DNA of 64,000 nucleotides from an uncultured Alphaproteobacteria bacterium. Lineage in GTDB: Bacteria; Pseudomonadota; Alphaproteobacteria; RUG11792. A program made the position numbers and the translations under genes. Of the stretch, positions 8,511 through 16,182 are shown piece after piece. How positions within the stretch are numbered: the first letter of the stretch is position 1; each line of letters opens with the position of its first letter. The stretch lies in the NCBI GenBank assembly GCA_944390585.1, contig CALXQI010000007.1, forward strand, positions 40,702-104,701. The letters are read 5' to 3'. A model generated the notes under the pieces. That model did no database searches, was not told where the DNA came from, and saw nothing but the letters and a program-made list of their open reading frames with translations.

Positions 8511-8948
8511 ATGAAAATCTTAATACAAAAGCTCAATGATATGGCACTTATCCCTTGCTCAGCAACATGTGGTAGCGCTGGGCTTGATTTGCACGCGTGC
8601 TTGACTGACAGCATCACAATCTCTCCTGGACAAACTGTCGCCATTCCATGTGGCTTTGCAATTGAAATACCAAATGGATTTTTTGCAATGGTTACGCCAA
8701 GATCAGGACTGGCATTAAAGCACGGAATAACTGTGTTAAATAGCCCAGGAATCATAGATTCTGATTATAGGGGTGAAGTAAAATGCATACTAAGCAATTT
8801 TGGGAAAGAAAACTTTGTCGTAGAAAATGGAATGCGCATAGCACAAATGATTATAGCCAGTTTTACAAGGGTAGAATTTGAACACGCTACAGAGCTATCA
8901 AGCACAGCGAGAGGCGCTGGCGGGTTTGGTCATACTGGTGTAAAATAA
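8511..8948 (+). CDS. dut: dUTP pyrophosphatase (dUTPase)
   Basis: Hydrolyses dUTP to dUMP and pyrophosphate, keeping uracil out of DNA and feeding dTMP synthesis. The 145-residue protein shows the five dUTPase motifs in order: AGLDLHA, PRSGLALKHG, GIIDSDYRGE, RIAQMII and the C-terminal arm RGAGGFGHTG. The upstream in-frame Met at 8451 would add 20 residues absent from the family, so the ATG at 8511 is chosen. Length fits a trimeric dUTPase. It is divergently arranged with the HemY-like gene. Confidence 0.96.
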   Translation: MKILIQKLNDMALIPCSATCGSAGLDLHACLTDSITISPGQTVAIPCGFAIEIPNGFFAMVTPRSGLALKHGITVLNSPGIIDSDYRGEVKCILSNFGKENFVVENGMRIAQMIIASFTRVEFEHATELSSTARGAGGFGHTGVK

Positions 8949-9382
8949 AGAATGAATGTATACACATAAATATATAATAAAATTCAATGATGATCTTGCA
9001 AAAATTATGCTAATATATTGATTGTACATCTATTACATTATATTTTAATAGCTAGCCTGATCCTGCAAAAATTGTGCCAAGACAAAGACACTGAGCATCT
9101 GCAACTACAGTATTGTTTGGAGGCACGTAGTTTGATTGGTTAGTTGTGGAGATTAGTGATAGAAATTGGGTAAAGCTAGAGGACGGAAGAAGGATTGTTG
9201 TATGCAGTCAAATTGATTTGGTAAAGATACTAATGCTTGATGTAGTGGGAAGAAGGTTGAGAGGAGGATTTTAGAGAAGTTTCAGCTGAACAAATCGTAT
9301 TGTGACTCATTATTACATTATACTTAACAAAACTATGCTGGTACATTTCTGCTATATTATTATGAATACAAATTAATACCAA
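8949..9382. other. 434-bp gap with a possible coding remnant
   Basis: No intact gene is seen. Part of the gap (about 9145-9270, plus strand) is less AT-rich than its surroundings and is open for about 42 codons from GTG (starting VEISDRNWVKLEDGRRIVVC) before a TAG. This looks like eroded coding sequence of unknown origin. Two imperfect copies of an ATCxTGCAAAAATT motif lie at about 8993 and 9061. No tRNA-like or hairpin-plus-T-run structure was noticed. Confidence 0.4.
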
Positions 9383-9580
9383 CTAGCTCTCAGATGCTTT
9401 TTGTCTTATTGTTTCCAACATATTGCCATACTCTTTATCTAATTCTATCATTCTAGTAACCATTCCTGCTAATACTCCGTGTAAACGCACCAAATACCTA
9501 TCTTTTATTCTTCCTAAACCTTTTTTTGTTAAAGCACGATTAATATCTCTGTGTTGTAACACAGCATCTTGTACACTCAC
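9383..9580 (-). pseudogene. C-terminal fragment of a family A protein
   Basis: 65 codons whose RYLVRLHGVLAGMVTRMIEL matches the C-terminal block of A3 and the 11905-12465 gene. It lies in the same frame as the 9623-10639 gene and is separated from it only by a TAG at 9623-9625 and 14 further codons. It is therefore most likely the detached end of that gene. The first codon read (GTG 9580) has no convincing ribosome binding site. Confidence 0.6.
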
Positions 9581-9622
9581 TACAGGTACAATTCCCTTTT
9601 TTCGATCAAACTCTTCTGCTTC

Positions 9623-10639
9623 CTAACTCAGCTTTATACCTCGTTCACCGGCTTCCCGTGTAATCCATCTGGAACACCTCATTATACAAAGTACATAACT
9701 AAAGGTTCTATTATCAATACCTTCATTTTCAATACATCCATTATCGGTGCTTTCATTTTTAATACTTTTATAATCAATACCTTCATTTTCAGTACATTCA
9801 TTATCAATACATTCATTTGCAACACATTCATTATCAATACATTCATTATCTGTACTTTCATTTTCAGTGCTTTTATAATCAATACTTTCATAATCAATAC
9901 TTTCATCAATCTTATCATTAGCACTTCTGTGTTCAACATTTCTCATTGCATATACAAGCATATTGCATACATTACGAAAAGTTTGCATTATCAATCTTTT
10001 CTTATATTTACCAAAGCTTAAAGCAGCTTCTACAAAATGTTTAAACATATATTCTATTCTTTGACTATCATCTACAATCATGCCAACTACTTCACTCTCT
10101 GTTATTTCACCAATCTTATACCCGAACTCACATTTTTTACACCCAGCCACCATTCTTCCATAAGTCACACTATACGCATAAGCCACATCCACATCTGTTG
10201 TATTCATCATACCACTTAAGTCATATCGTATAGCGTTATAAAACCGTCCGCACCACATTTGCCATAAACATCCACGATCAATTTCTTCTGTCTTGTCTAA
10301 GTACAGTATCATCCTTCTTCTAATTCTATCAGCCACTTGCTTTTTGATTCTATCCGCCTCCTTCTCGCTAATTCTAATACCCTTCGCTTCCACTTTATTT
10401 TTATTTTCTACATTATTGCTAACACAGTTTTTTACTAGATCACAATTCTGTAATACAAAATCCCGTATATCACTACACTTTTCATAATACCTTTTGAAAC
10501 CAATTGTATCTTCTGCATTAACATAGCGCATAAAACCGCGACAATGATCACAAATTGCCTCAGCAACTCCTGATATCTCGCCTTCTTTCAACATCCACAT
10601 TTTTATTTTAAAATCTTCTGGCTTACACTGCGGCAACAA
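9623..10639 (-). CDS. Family A protein segment with 15-bp repeat region (probably part of a longer interrupted gene)
   Basis: 338 codons from ATG 10639, but the same frame is open upstream as far as a TAG at 10739-10741. The part just upstream of the ATG encodes FCGRFGHNKEYLLPQC, which parallels FLGHFGYDKKYLP at the end of the preceding gene. The segment therefore begins with a family A C-terminal block (EGEISGVAEAICDHC) and continues into a second A-type domain (WQMWCGRFYNAI, then VAYAYSVTYGRMVAG). Near its end is a run of about a dozen 5-residue repeats such as NECID and NESTD. No signal peptide is present. It reads as the middle of a multi-domain A protein interrupted by two amber codons, or as separately translated pieces. 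Confidence 0.55.
   Translation of the reverse strand: MLPQCKPEDFKIKMWMLKEGEISGVAEAICDHCRGFMRYVNAEDTIGFKRYYEKCSDIRDFVLQNCDLVKNCVSNNVENKNKVEAKGIRISEKEADRIKKQVADRIRRRMILYLDKTEEIDRGCLWQMWCGRFYNAIRYDLSGMMNTTDVDVAYAYSVTYGRMVAGCKKCEFGYKIGEITESEVVGMIVDDSQRIEYMFKHFVEAALSFGKYKKRLIMQTFRNVCNMLVYAMRNVEHRSANDKIDESIDYESIDYKSTENESTDNECIDNECVANECIDNECTENEGIDYKSIKNESTDNGCIENEGIDNRTFSYVLCIMRCSRWITREAGERGIKLS
9716..9910 (-). repeat. 15-bp tandem repeat (about 13 imperfect units)
   Basis: The plus strand shows recurring units like ATTCATTATCAATAC and TTTCATTTTCAGTAC with a 15-bp period. Since 15 is a multiple of three, the minus frame gives pentapeptides such as NECID, NEGID, NESTD and DYKSI, and other frames stay open across it. 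Copy-number change would alter the protein without shifting frame. Confidence 0.88.
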
Positions 10640-10738
10640 GTATTCCTTATTGTGCCCAAATCTCCCACAAAACCAGACATATTCATTATCTTCATCAGAT
10701 GTTTCTATACATTTTGTATCTTGTTCATTATTGGTATT

Positions 10739-11449
10739 CTAGCAGCATATAGCATCTTCTGTTGGTAAATACTTCTTATCGTATCCAAAATGGCCAAGAA
10801 ACCAAGTGTAATCCTTATATTGATCATACTGAGGTACTTCACATTCACCTTCTTTACTACTTATACTTTGTTTGCATGCAGCCTCTTCTCCTACGGAAGA
10901 TGTTTTATCACCTTCAATTTCCTGTTCACTACTTATACCTCGCTGACACACTGCATTTTCTTCTACATGGGATGTCTTGCTACCTTCAATTTCCTGTTTA
11001 TTGCTTGTGTTCTGCTGGCTTCCCTCAATTTCTTTTACTTTAGAGATCACATAGTGCTCAACTAACACATCCTTGTAGCATTTCCACCATTCCCAAGCTT
11101 TTTCCCTCATGTCTTCAACAATATCTGTCCTACTCTTTATGCCTAAAAATCTCAAACTCCTATACACATTTACTATCATATGTTTTCTTTGTTCATCTGT
11201 TAATTCACTATTCTGGTTGTCTATATCAAATTTTACGTTTTTTATTTTATCTTCAATAACTTTTACACTCGCCAGTATCTCATCGCCAATTCTGTCATTC
11301 TTAAACATTCCTTCAAGCATACCTTGCAAATAACCATAAACCTCACACCACACCCAACCTTCTTTTATATCCTGACTAAGTGCCAAATATACATATGCCT
11401 CGTTGTTTGCTTTTTCAATAAATTTCTCACGCCACTTATCTTGTACCAT
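10739..11449 (-). CDS. Family A protein, central and C-terminal part (downstream of a G8 tract)
   Basis: 236 codons from ATG 11449, with no signal peptide. It begins with the family A core (DKWREKFIEKANNEAYVYLA, then WVWCEVYGYLQ) and has imperfect 24-residue repeats built around QEIEGSKTS and QEIEGDKTS before ending in FLGHFGYDKKYLP and ICC. The matching leader and N-terminal part lies in another frame at 11436-11762. Removing one G from the G8 tract at 11464-11471 would join both parts into one exported protein. The frame also continues past its TAG stop into 9623-10639. The tract, or the ATG 14 nt after it, could also allow separate translation. Function unknown. Confidence 0.6.
   Translation of the reverse strand: MVQDKWREKFIEKANNEAYVYLALSQDIKEGWVWCEVYGYLQGMLEGMFKNDRIGDEILASVKVIEDKIKNVKFDIDNQNSELTDEQRKHMIVNVYRSLRFLGIKSRTDIVEDMREKAWEWWKCYKDVLVEHYVISKVKEIEGSQQNTSNKQEIEGSKTSHVEENAVCQRGISSEQEIEGDKTSSVGEEAACKQSISSKEGECEVPQYDQYKDYTWFLGHFGYDKKYLPTEDAICC
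10838..11030 (-). repeat. 72-bp imperfect tandem repeat in the C-terminal part of the 10739-11449 gene
   Basis: The block CCTTCAATTTCCTGTT recurs at 10911 and 10983 (72-bp spacing), with a decayed third unit near 11020. It encodes repeats around QEIEG followed by KTS and an acidic Cys-containing stretch. The period is a multiple of three. Confidence 0.7.
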
Positions 11450-11762
11450 CGCCGCCGTAACATCCCCCCCCGCTGTAATCTTTAAACCACTTATTCATAT
11501 CATCATTAATATTCTCATTATTTGCATCATTAGTAATGTGTTCAATAATTCTTATTACTTTTTGGCCAAACTCCGTTTGTTTTATTGCTTCTTTAAGCTC
11601 TGTTATATAATTCTGTGCTTTTTCACATACATTACTGTATACCGCTGTAACATTACTATTATAAGACTCAGGATTGCTGTGCTGAATTATACCATCCGTG
11701 CCACTGCCAAACGCATAAGTACAAGCGATACTAATACACGCATACACCTTTAATACACTCAT
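11436..11762 (-). CDS. Family A leader and N-terminal part, ending after a G8 frameshift
   Basis: 108 codons starting with the A leader MSVLKVYACISIACTYAFGS. It continues through an acidic N-terminal region to GAT TAC AGC, then runs into eight consecutive G residues and stops 9 codons later. With G7 the frame passes into the 10739-11449 gene and gives the expected family A order (leader, N-terminal helices, WREKFIEKANNEAY core). The stop at 11436 overlaps the downstream ATG region by 14 nt. It is either the off-state of a phase-variable gene, a decayed gene, or an assembly indel. Confidence 0.6.
   Translation of the reverse strand: MSVLKVYACISIACTYAFGSGTDGIIQHSNPESYNSNVTAVYSNVCEKAQNYITELKEAIKQTEFGQKVIRIIEHITNDANNENINDDMNKWFKDYSGGGCYGGDGTR
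11464..11471 (-). repeat. G8 homopolymer at a frame junction in a secreted family A gene
   Basis: Eight C on the plus strand (eight G in the coding strand). The upstream ORF is in frame with its signal peptide and the downstream ORF is one base out. G7 or G10 would restore a continuous gene. Confidence 0.85.
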
Positions 11763-11904
11763 TGTTCCAACACAAAAAAATAACGCAGATAGAGTCTAAC
11801 AAAAAAATTGCACTAATACAAAATATCAATCAGATGTCACGACTCACATACACAGATCACACACTATTAATGCGTATCAATCTTCACGTTGCCATTTTTA
11901 CTCT

Positions 11905-12465
11905 TTACGAATTCACAAATTCAGCTGTCTTTCTTGCAACATCCCACATAAACACTCTTTTACTGTATTCACAAATCGCCTCTGCTATCCCTGTTAGTAC
12001 TCCACCGTCAAACATACACCATCCTCGCCGTCTATCATCCCGCAGATACGAAAACGGTAATACATACCTTTCATCGTCCTCAAGCTGATAAAAAATTTTC
12101 TTATTCCCATTAACTTCAACAAAATCTGTCTTATTTATGTCGAAATAGTTCTCCCCCACATTATCCACAAACATTCGCCCATAATCTACTACTTCCACCA
12201 AACACGAATTTGTCGCCACAAATGCATAGCTGCTGCACATATTCATTCTCAATCCATACCACTCCCAATTACTTATCCCATAACGTACCTTTTTCGCGTC
12301 CATCTCGTAGTATATTCTATCTTCCTGTTTCACTCGCTCTTTATCCAGTTTTCGTGCAACACACCATACTGTTTCTTCTATATCATTATCTTCCTCTGCG
12401 CAACCACCTTTTGTCAATCCAGCCTTCATCCCCATGCAATATCCTGCAACTTCCCCCACTCCCAC
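11905..12465 (-). CDS. Family A protein, C-terminal two thirds (out of frame with its leader)
   Basis: 186 codons from a GTG at 12465, without a signal peptide. The N-terminus VGEVAGYCMGMKAG continues the family A motif WEWGEVYG whose first half (DAWEWG) lies in the upstream frame. The C-terminus has RYVLPFSYLR, then GGVLTGIAEAICEY, the typical A-family ending also seen in the 9623 gene. One extra G in the G5 run at 12453-12457 would fuse it to 12426-12803. It is followed by 143 bp before the next gene's leader. I treat it as the second half of one frameshifted gene; the function is unknown. Confidence 0.6.
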   Translation of the reverse strand: MGVGEVAGYCMGMKAGLTKGGCAEEDNDIEETVWCVARKLDKERVKQEDRIYYEMDAKKVRYGISNWEWYGLRMNMCSSYAFVATNSCLVEVVDYGRMFVDNVGENYFDINKTDFVEVNGNKKIFYQLEDDERYVLPFSYLRDDRRRGWCMFDGGVLTGIAEAICEYSKRVFMWDVARKTAEFVNS

Positions 12466-12803
12466 GCATCATTCGGTTCCCATTCTTCAGTCCCTCTTTG
12501 CTCCGCAATATCTCGTATTTTCTCCCACAATATGTGTACCCATTTTTGCGTTTTACTGTATTTCTTTATACAACTCCATATCCTAATCCTATCCACATAC
12601 ATCCCCATATTCTCTCTAATATCCAACACTGCTATTCTTCTCGCTTCCTGCAATTTACTACCCCACTTTTTATCTTCTATTTGCTTACAATTTGCAGATA
12701 CAATACCCTCTGCATTATCGTATTCACGTACTAACTCAACATCAGCACCAAAGGCACACGCACAAACGACACTGACGCATACACACATCTTCAACATGTT
12801 CAT
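12426..12803 (-). CDS. Family A leader and N-terminal part, frameshifted at a G5 run
   Basis: 125 codons with leader MNMLKMCVCVSVVCACAFGA, closely related to the leader of the 13082 gene. It then has a helical N-terminal part with KKWGSKLQEARR (compare DWGSKLDSVKE in A1), and WVHILWEKIRDIAEQRG followed by DAWEWGKL before a stop. The family motif shows that translation should shift by one base after TGG GGG to continue as GEVAGYCMG in the 11905-12465 frame. It has its own promoter at 12835-12863. Confidence 0.62.
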   Translation of the reverse strand: MNMLKMCVCVSVVCACAFGADVELVREYDNAEGIVSANCKQIEDKKWGSKLQEARRIAVLDIRENMGMYVDRIRIWSCIKKYSKTQKWVHILWEKIRDIAEQRGTEEWEPNDAWEWGKLQDIAWG

Positions 12804-12834
12804 ATTGTTATACCTAAGAAAACCATGTAACGAT

Positions 12835-12863
12835 AATATAATACAAAAAATTCAATAAGTCAA
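12835..12863 (-). promoter_or_regulatory. Promoter of the 12803 family A gene
   Basis: TTGACT (12858-12863), 17-nt spacer, TATATT (12835-12840), reading leftwards, about 32 nt before the start. The -35 element is the same TTGACT used at A1, A2 and A3. Confidence 0.72.
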
Positions 12864-13081
12864 TACAATATTTAATAGTAATAATATATTTTAGCTATGT
12901 AGTAATATATTTTTACAATGTTACTTCAAAATACAAATCTCAAAATGTATGCTTTAAAATGCTCCAAGAAAATACAAACTTTAATAACTAAAAAAAATAT
13001 ACTTCATTAATACATAAGTAACTCTTTATCATCAACACCTTTACGCTGTAATCACCTATTTCTCTCATATCCACCACCTAC

Positions 13082-13888
13082 CTACAGTTTTTCATTACAT
13101 ATACAAATTCCAACAGCCATCCCATATATCTTCCCACAAAACGCATTCCAGTATTGCATATTATTTCGCGCCATAGTACCGTCTGTCTGCAAAATCATAC
13201 GCCATTCTCCAGGTGCTTTAATCTCACTAAATTCCTTTTCCTTGAATTCAGCAATTTCTTCCTGCATCTCTTTCACCTTACATTTCTCTAATACACATTT
13301 CAAACATTTAACAATATTCTGCCAAATTTTTGCCTTCCCATCATCACTCAAACCCTCTCTATTATCATTTGCACGTTCCACCAACAACATGATCCTATCT
13401 ATCATATCAGCATAAATCCGCCACATGGCTTCTTCCCATAAGTTTTCCACAACACCACTTTCAACCGCATTCTCTTCGCCTATCACCACCTGCATACTTT
13501 TTGCAAAACCATTCACAACACCATATTCCCAACTACCCCACTCACTTGCGGTATTCCCCGCACTGCTATTTGCTAAACCTTCCATCACTTCCAGCAATAC
13601 AACTATCACCTTTTTTTCGTCATTATCTATATCTCTTACTTTCGAGGAGCGTTTCATAAAATTAACCACTGTTGTTCTTGGTCCTTCTACCGCATTTTTA
13701 GTTATCTCTTCTAATTTTCCACACCATTCCACTCCACTATTTTTCATCATACTACAAATCCCTCGCACACGACCCGCCGCTTGATCATATACCATGTTCA
13801 CACAATCACTAGTACTCACACGCCTATTAGCACCAAAAGCACATGCACAAACCATACTTACACATGCGCACATCTTTAATATATTCAT
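13082..13888 (-). CDS. Secreted family A protein (copy A6, intact, without a B partner)
   Basis: 268 residues from ATG 13888, chosen over the Met 8 codons upstream because it starts the conserved leader MNILKMCACVSMVCACAFGA. The mature part is helical and Lys/Glu-rich, with EWCGKLEEI (compare WGSKLDSV), NTASEWGSWEYGVVNGFAKS (the W-x-x-G-x-V-x-G block of the family) and a C-terminal YWNAFCGKIYGMAVGICI. A TTGACT element lies upstream at about 13940. Unlike A1 to A5 it is not followed by a B gene but by the frameshifted A gene at 12803. An atpD 3' fragment lies just upstream. No known domain is recognised. Confidence 0.7.
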   Translation of the reverse strand: MNILKMCACVSMVCACAFGANRRVSTSDCVNMVYDQAAGRVRGICSMMKNSGVEWCGKLEEITKNAVEGPRTTVVNFMKRSSKVRDIDNDEKKVIVVLLEVMEGLANSSAGNTASEWGSWEYGVVNGFAKSMQVVIGEENAVESGVVENLWEEAMWRIYADMIDRIMLLVERANDNREGLSDDGKAKIWQNIVKCLKCVLEKCKVKEMQEEIAEFKEKEFSEIKAPGEWRMILQTDGTMARNNMQYWNAFCGKIYGMAVGICICNEKL

Positions 13889-13969
13889 CACCATTACATA
13901 CAAGAAAACCATACGTTAGTAGTCTAACAAAAAAAAACAAGTCAACATAAAATATTTTTCAATCCAATA

Positions 13970-14077
13970 TTATTTCAATGATTGCTCGTATGCCTCTATA
14001 ACGTCGTTTATCGTGCCCTTAAATGAAAACATTGGTTCTGGGATATGGTCGACGTCTCCGTTTACTATTGCTTTAAG
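13970..14077 (-). pseudogene. Displaced atpD 3' end, copy 2
   Basis: About 108 bp matching the last codons of atpD (18032 onwards), including the stop region, then breaking off near 14077. It shares with copy 1 at 15983-16159 two base differences from the intact gene (in the stretch around ATTGGTTCTGGGATATGG), so the two copies are each other's closest relatives. A duplication scar lying 82 nt before the A6 start, just as atpD lies about 99 nt before A5. Confidence 0.9.
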
Positions 14078-14143
14078 GATTTCAAACAATTACACAATCA
14101 AGTATTGAAATATAAACAATATTCTCACATCTGTTTCACTATA

Positions 14144-14491
14144 TTAATCATCAGCTAATCTAAATTTCCAATCATCTAGTAAACTGCTCCTATTTTTCGC
14201 ATTATCTCTTATATAACATGAAATCATTCCAATCCACCTAATTTTTGGTTGATTTTTGCTAATACAAAATTTAACTTCAAACGTATTAACAGCATTGTAC
14301 TCAAATATACTCTCCACACTTCCCCAAACCTCGCTTTTCAATCTATCAACACAACAAACAAAACCAAGCCTTATATTTTCCCTATTGCATACCCTGTCAA
14401 TACCAGCTATATCGTCACAATCATCACCAGAATATTCAAAAACACCGCTATATATTATCCAATCGATTTTCTCATCTACGCTCCACTCCAA
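14144..14491 (-). pseudogene. C-terminal part of B4 in a shifted frame
   Basis: 115 codons, overlapping the end of the 14472-15140 frame by 20 nt. It starts in WSVDEKIDWIIYSGVFEYSG and ends in FEVKFCISKNQPKIRWIGMI, which occupies the place of the GLFKVFVKV...GMYP block of other B proteins. The upstream frame ends at DLQMIG; family alignment expects G-W next, which is where this frame starts. One base lost after ATG at the junction would unite the two. I read it as the second half of a frameshifted family B gene. Confidence 0.6.
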
Positions 14492-15097
14492 TCATCTGCA
14501 AATCCTGATGTGTAACAATAGATCTATAAAAAGCAATTATACGACCTTGCATATCCGCATTATACGTACAATCACTTACACACACAAAACTATAAGGCAT
14601 ACATACTGTAAAACCTGAATAAAACAACCTTTTATCAACATTCCACACACTTTTTACTGGCAGCTTGACATTAATCTCAGCATTCACTTGTGCATTTTTA
14701 TTATCATATTTGCGATAAGCTTTATCTAGTATTCCTTTATTACTTTTTCTCCACTTCTCCATTCCAAATAAACATCCGTGATGACTGTGTTCAATATTGT
14801 GTTCTACAATACCTCGTATACACATACACTGTTCAAAACTATCTATATTTTCCTGTTGGAGTACCATGTTAAATAAAATACCTAAAAATTCTCCGCCCTT
14901 TTGCGTAATAAAATTAGTAAAATCATCAACACAAGCATCATTAATATTTTGCTCTACTTCTCCATTTTCATTCTGCTTTTCACTAACACTTTGCCATTTA
15001 CCATCTATTCCGCCAACATACTCCAGCCGTATATCACAAGCTTCTGCACTACCACACAAGCAGCATAAAAAAATAAAAAACCCAGCATTTTTATCAT
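14472..15097 (-). CDS. Secreted GHCGC-family protein B4, N-terminal part (frameshifted)
   Basis: Family B member with EHNIEHSHHGCLFG in place of HN...GHCGC (first Cys replaced by His), PVKSVWNVDK and MPYSFVCV. The frame is open from 15140, but family logic places the start at ATG 15097. This ATG overlaps the A4 stop as ATGA behind AGAGG, and begins MIKMLGF. One extra T in the T6 run at 15075-15080 would link it to FFIFLCCLCGSAEA and complete a signal peptide. A second shift near 14480 removes the C-terminal block. Two lesions in one copy, plus loss of the motif Cys, suggest decay rather than simple switching. Confidence 0.55.
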
Positions 15098-15876
15098 TCC
15101 TCTTCTGTAAAAATAGCAACTTCACGTTCAACAGTCGCACTTTCTTGGCTGTCTGTCAAGTCATCTCTTGTATTTTCTCTCTGCAAGCGATTGATAGCAC
15201 ACACTCTTACACCTCCCAACTTACCAAGTGCATAGCACAAATCATTATTCCCACACTTTTTGTCACACCACTCATTTGTCATCAACCGTCCAACATTGGC
15301 AAATCCACCTTTAAGTGCCATCTTTACAAAACTACCCACCAACAAATCTGTAATACCATCATATGAAGTCAAAAATTTTTCTATAACATCATCTTCAATA
15401 TAATGCCCACAAATCTCTGAACTGGCTTTTGCAATGATAACAGCTACATCCGCGTTTACTCTATATCTACTCATTTCTCTAACAATATTCATCATATGTT
15501 GTTCATATATACTGTTATCAATTACGTTGCCTTCCAAGTTGCACAAATAATCCATAACAATATAAAAACTCATTCCATACCTATACATCTCGAGGCACTC
15601 TTGACACTCAACAATAAAATCACAGACAATATTTTCCACTGCAATCTTCATTTTGGCAGTTTGCATTCCATGCATCCTTCCATCATCAACAACACGTTGT
15701 GCAAGCTCAATTTGCATGCTCACATTCTTATCTTCTCCAGCAACACCACGAAAAACTTCACGCATATCGCTATACCATTTCATCTCATAATCAACTATTT
15801 CACTACAATAACATCCAACAGCAAAAAGAGCATTACCGATCAAGTAAATAAAGCCAAAAACAAAAGCACGCATCAT
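15094..15876 (-). CDS. Secreted protein in the A position (copy A4)
   Basis: About 260 residues from ATG 15876 (a second ATG follows directly), with a hydrophobic leader MMRAFVFGFIYLIGNALFAV and an early CYCSE. The mature protein is helical and acidic, with spaced Cys residues (CQECLEMY, CDKKCGNNDLCYALG). Its similarity to A1 to A3 is weak. I place it in the family because of position: it follows an atpD tail, precedes a B gene, and its TGA overlaps the B4 ATG. It may be a far-diverged A member or a different exported protein captured into the A slot. Function unknown. Confidence 0.6.
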   Translation of the reverse strand: MMRAFVFGFIYLIGNALFAVGCYCSEIVDYEMKWYSDMREVFRGVAGEDKNVSMQIELAQRVVDDGRMHGMQTAKMKIAVENIVCDFIVECQECLEMYRYGMSFYIVMDYLCNLEGNVIDNSIYEQHMMNIVREMSRYRVNADVAVIIAKASSEICGHYIEDDVIEKFLTSYDGITDLLVGSFVKMALKGGFANVGRLMTNEWCDKKCGNNDLCYALGKLGGVRVCAINRLQRENTRDDLTDSQESATVEREVAIFTEEE

Positions 15877-15982
15877 ACCACACAAATGCAATACAAACTA
15901 AGTATATTGTATACAAAACTCACGTACAAATCAAACATAAAATAATGACGTACAATACTAAATAAACAAAATATATTCACTC

Positions 15983-16159
15983 TATTTTAATGATTGCTCA
16001 TATGCTTCTATAACATCGTTTATCGTGCCTTTAAATGAGAACATTGGTTCTGGGATATGGTCGACGTCTCCGTTTACTATTGCTTTAAAGCCCTCTATGG
16101 TATCTGACAGTGGAACAAATACACCTTTTCTGCCTGTAAAATTTTCCGCCGCGTGAAAT
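15983..16159 (-). pseudogene. Displaced atpD 3' end, copy 1
   Basis: About 177 bp nearly identical to 18033-18209, the 3' end of atpD, ending in GCCGCGTG where the intact gene continues. It begins 23 nt after the B5 stop and lies about 107 nt before the A4 start. It marks the left end of a unit made of atpD tail, A and B that was copied in tandem. Confidence 0.93.
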
Positions 16160-16182
16160 CAAATTTAAAACTACTATCATAA

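Noticed and set aside
9716..9910. Regular repeats resembling a CRISPR array
   Set aside because: Units are 15 bp with no spacers of constant length, and lie within a coding frame. No cas genes are near.
9569..10021. Plus-strand frame of about 150 codons with Ile/Asn/Thr-Phe repeats
   Set aside because: It is the mirror of the 15-bp repeat in the minus-strand family A gene. The period of 15 keeps several frames open, and the product has no start context.
9383..11449. Recoding of TAG as a sense codon
   Set aside because: atpA and the second MBL gene end in TAG at sensible places, so TAG is a normal stop. Local readthrough remains possible.
15098..15140. B4 start at 15140
   Set aside because: It overlaps A4 by 47 nt without a ribosome binding site and gives an odd charged N-terminus. 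The ATGA-coupled ATG at 15097 fits the other pairs once a T-run indel is allowed.
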